NCBI GenBank assembly: GCA_030430975.1
Contig: JAUIKB010000024.1
Coordinates: forward strand, 1 to 15,679
DNA: 15,679 bases
Direction of reading: 5' to 3'
Origin: Polyangia bacterium
GTDB lineage: Bacteria; Myxococcota_A; Polyangia; Polyangiales; Polyangiaceae
The notes under the pieces were generated by a model. The model saw nothing but the letters and a program-made list of their open reading frames with translations, was not told the origin of the DNA and did no database searches. Position numbers and translations under genes: made by a program. Shown here in pieces: positions 14,236 to 15,679 of this stretch. Every line of letters starts with the position of its first letter. The first letter of the stretch is position 1.

Positions 14236-15679
14236 ATGTCTTTGCAAGAAGGCGAAATCGTCGACGGCAAGTACCGCATCGTCAAACTGATCGGCGAGGG
14301 CGGGATGGGCGCCGTGTATGAGGGCGAGAACATCGCCATCGCTCGGCGCGTGGCTATCAAGATCCTCCACGCACATGCCGCTGAGGACTCCAACACGGTA
14401 CAGCGCTTCGAGCGAGAGGCTCAGGCCGCTGGCCGCATCGGCAGCGACCACATCCTTGAAATTCTCGACCTAGGCACGCTGCCCAACGGCGACCGCTACA
14501 TGGTCATGGAGTTTCTCGACGGTGAGCCGCTGGCGGACCGGATCCAGCGACTCGGACGGCTCACGCCTCAGCAGTGTGTCCCGATCTTTCGCCAGGTTCT
14601 CAAAGGCCTGCACGCGGCTCACGAGGCCGGCATCGTCCATCGTGACCTGAAGCCAGATAATGTATTTATCTTGAAGGAAAAAGCGGGCAACGCAGATTTC
14701 GTCAAGCTCATCGACTTCGGCATTTCCAAGTTCCACGCGCTGGGCGGAGATCACTCGATGACGCGCACCGGCGCCGTGATGGGCACGCCGTATTATATGT
14801 CGCCGGAGCAGGCGAAAGGCGCGTCCGAGGTCGATCATCGGACCGATCTGTACGCGGTCGGGGTCATGCTCTACGAAGCGGTCACCGGTGCGGTGCCCTT
14901 CGACGCCAATACGTTCAACGAATTGATGTTCAAGATCGTGCTTGAGGCGGCGCCGCCCGCGAGTACGGTCGTCGAGGATCTGGACTCCGAATTCGAGCAG
15001 ATCATTTCGTATTCGATGAACCGTGAGGCCGCGACGCGGTTTCAATCGGCGCTCGAATTCAGCGACATGCTTGGGCAGTGGGCCGACGGCCACGGCGTGG
15101 AAACGAGCCACGTGGCGACGATCACTACCGCGGGCGCCGGCGGCTCGGGGACGCAGTTGATGTCCGCCCAGGCGCCCGCTACGACGGTAGCCGATGCTGG
15201 CGCCGCCGATGCTGGCGCTGGCGCCGCTCAAGCCGGGGCGGGAGCTGAGAATCCGCATCGCAACACGTCACAGGCGTGGAGCCAGACAGGTGGTGATCCC
15301 GTCGAGCTCCCGGTTAAATCCAAGGCTCCGCTGTTCATCGGCCTCGGTCTAGGCGCGGTCATTCTGTTGGGCGCGCTCGGAGCCATCGCGGTCGTCGTGG
15401 GCAGCGGTTCGGGAGACGATGCGGAGCCCACCTTGGCGGCGACTGGCGAGCCGTCCGCATCGGTCGCCGAGGCACCGGCGGACCCGCCCGAAACGGCTGG
15501 GACAGCGGAGACGTCGCAGCCGGATGAACCTGAGCAGGCTGGCACCGAGGGCACGGCTGACGCCGGACCTGACGCAGCAGTCGCGGCTGCCGGTACCAAA
15601 AAGCCGAAAGCAGGTGGCGGGACTCGACCCAAGACCGGCGGCTTCAAAGGCGTGGCGCCCGTCAAACCCAAGCCGACGG
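14236..15679 (+). CDS. Transmembrane Ser/Thr protein kinase, PknB-type (3' end cut by window edge)
   Basis: 481 codons are visible, still open at the right edge. The kinase domain (about 10-285) is intact: glycine loop GEGGMGAVY (20-28), Lys42 in VAIKIL, catalytic HRDLKPDN with Asp137, DFG at 160-162, GTPYYMSPEQ and the TDLYAVGVMLYE helix. A low-complexity Ala/Gly linker (about 300-335) leads to one transmembrane helix (about 364-390), then an Ala/Pro/Glu-rich outer region that becomes Lys/Pro-rich at the edge. This is the common myxobacterial layout: cytoplasmic kinase, one membrane pass, envelope-side sensor or linker. All catalytic residues are present, so it should be active. The ATG at 14236 is chosen because the frame has no other start codon downstream of a TGA at 14176. 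The extracellular domain cannot be identified from what is visible. Confidence 0.95.
   Translation, partial: MSLQEGEIVDGKYRIVKLIGEGGMGAVYEGENIAIARRVAIKILHAHAAEDSNTVQRFEREAQAAGRIGSDHILEILDLGTLPNGDRYMVMEFLDGEPLADRIQRLGRLTPQQCVPIFRQVLKGLHAAHEAGIVHRDLKPDNVFILKEKAGNADFVKLIDFGISKFHALGGDHSMTRTGAVMGTPYYMSPEQAKGASEVDHRTDLYAVGVMLYEAVTGAVPFDANTFNELMFKIVLEAAPPASTVVEDLDSEFEQIISYSMNREAATRFQSALEFSDMLGQWADGHGVETSHVATITTAGAGGSGTQLMSAQAPATTVADAGAADAGAGAAQAGAGAENPHRNTSQAWSQTGGDPVELPVKSKAPLFIGLGLGAVILLGALGAIAVVVGSGSGDDAEPTLAATGEPSASVAEAPADPPETAGTAETSQPDEPEQAGTEGTADAGPDAAVAAAGTKKPKAGGGTRPKTGGFKGVAPVKPKPT

Noticed and set aside
14229..14260. ATG at 14229 as kinase start
   Set aside because: It is out of frame with the kinase domain; ATG 14236 is the in-frame start.

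Overview
The window is GC-rich, tightly packed DNA. It probably comes from a myxobacterium or close relative (Myxococcota). The evidence is indirect: many lipoproteins with clear lipoboxes, a transmembrane PknB-type Ser/Thr kinase with a long Ala/Pro/Lys tail, ferritin-like lipoproteins, and numerous lineage-restricted secreted proteins. I see no rRNA, tRNA, CRISPR array, insertion sequence or prophage gene.

Left part (1-3500). Two minus-strand ferritin-like lipoprotein genes overlap by ATGA; the second is only a 38-codon N-terminus cut by the window edge. Divergent from them is a DNA-alkylation repair operon: an Ada(N)-AraC-AlkA fusion followed 3 bp later by ogt. Together these supply direct methyl reversal, damage sensing and base excision.

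Middle (3501-10900). A minus-strand probable outer-membrane protein carries a perfect 4 x 12-bp repeat coding DSGK. It diverges across a 57-bp gap containing interlocking inverted repeats from an alpha/beta hydrolase. A plus-strand run follows: Cys-rich lipoprotein, His-rich lipoprotein, C-terminally anchored membrane protein, and a duplicated-domain cytoplasmic protein. The last two overlap by GTGA. A minus-strand GNAT acetyltransferase then diverges from a second Cys-rich lipoprotein, which is followed by a large membrane-anchored PlsC-type acyltransferase.

Right part (10878-15679). The most interesting unit is a three-gene minus-strand operon reading leftwards from 13186. Gene one is a small protein with a zinc ribbon, an internal lipobox-like segment ending in CYGAP, and a Cys/Asp-rich tail. 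Gene two, GTGA-overlapped, is a radical SAM enzyme with a complete SPASM domain. Gene three is another Cys-containing lipoprotein, 9 bp downstream. It looks like a maturase-substrate (RiPP-like) system acting on a lipoprotein. A perfect hyphenated palindrome sits just upstream of the operon. Divergent from it is upp (uracil salvage). After a 276-bp intergenic region with an AT-rich patch and a strong hairpin, a Ser/Thr kinase gene runs off the right edge.

All functional statements rest on reading motifs by eye. No database search was possible.
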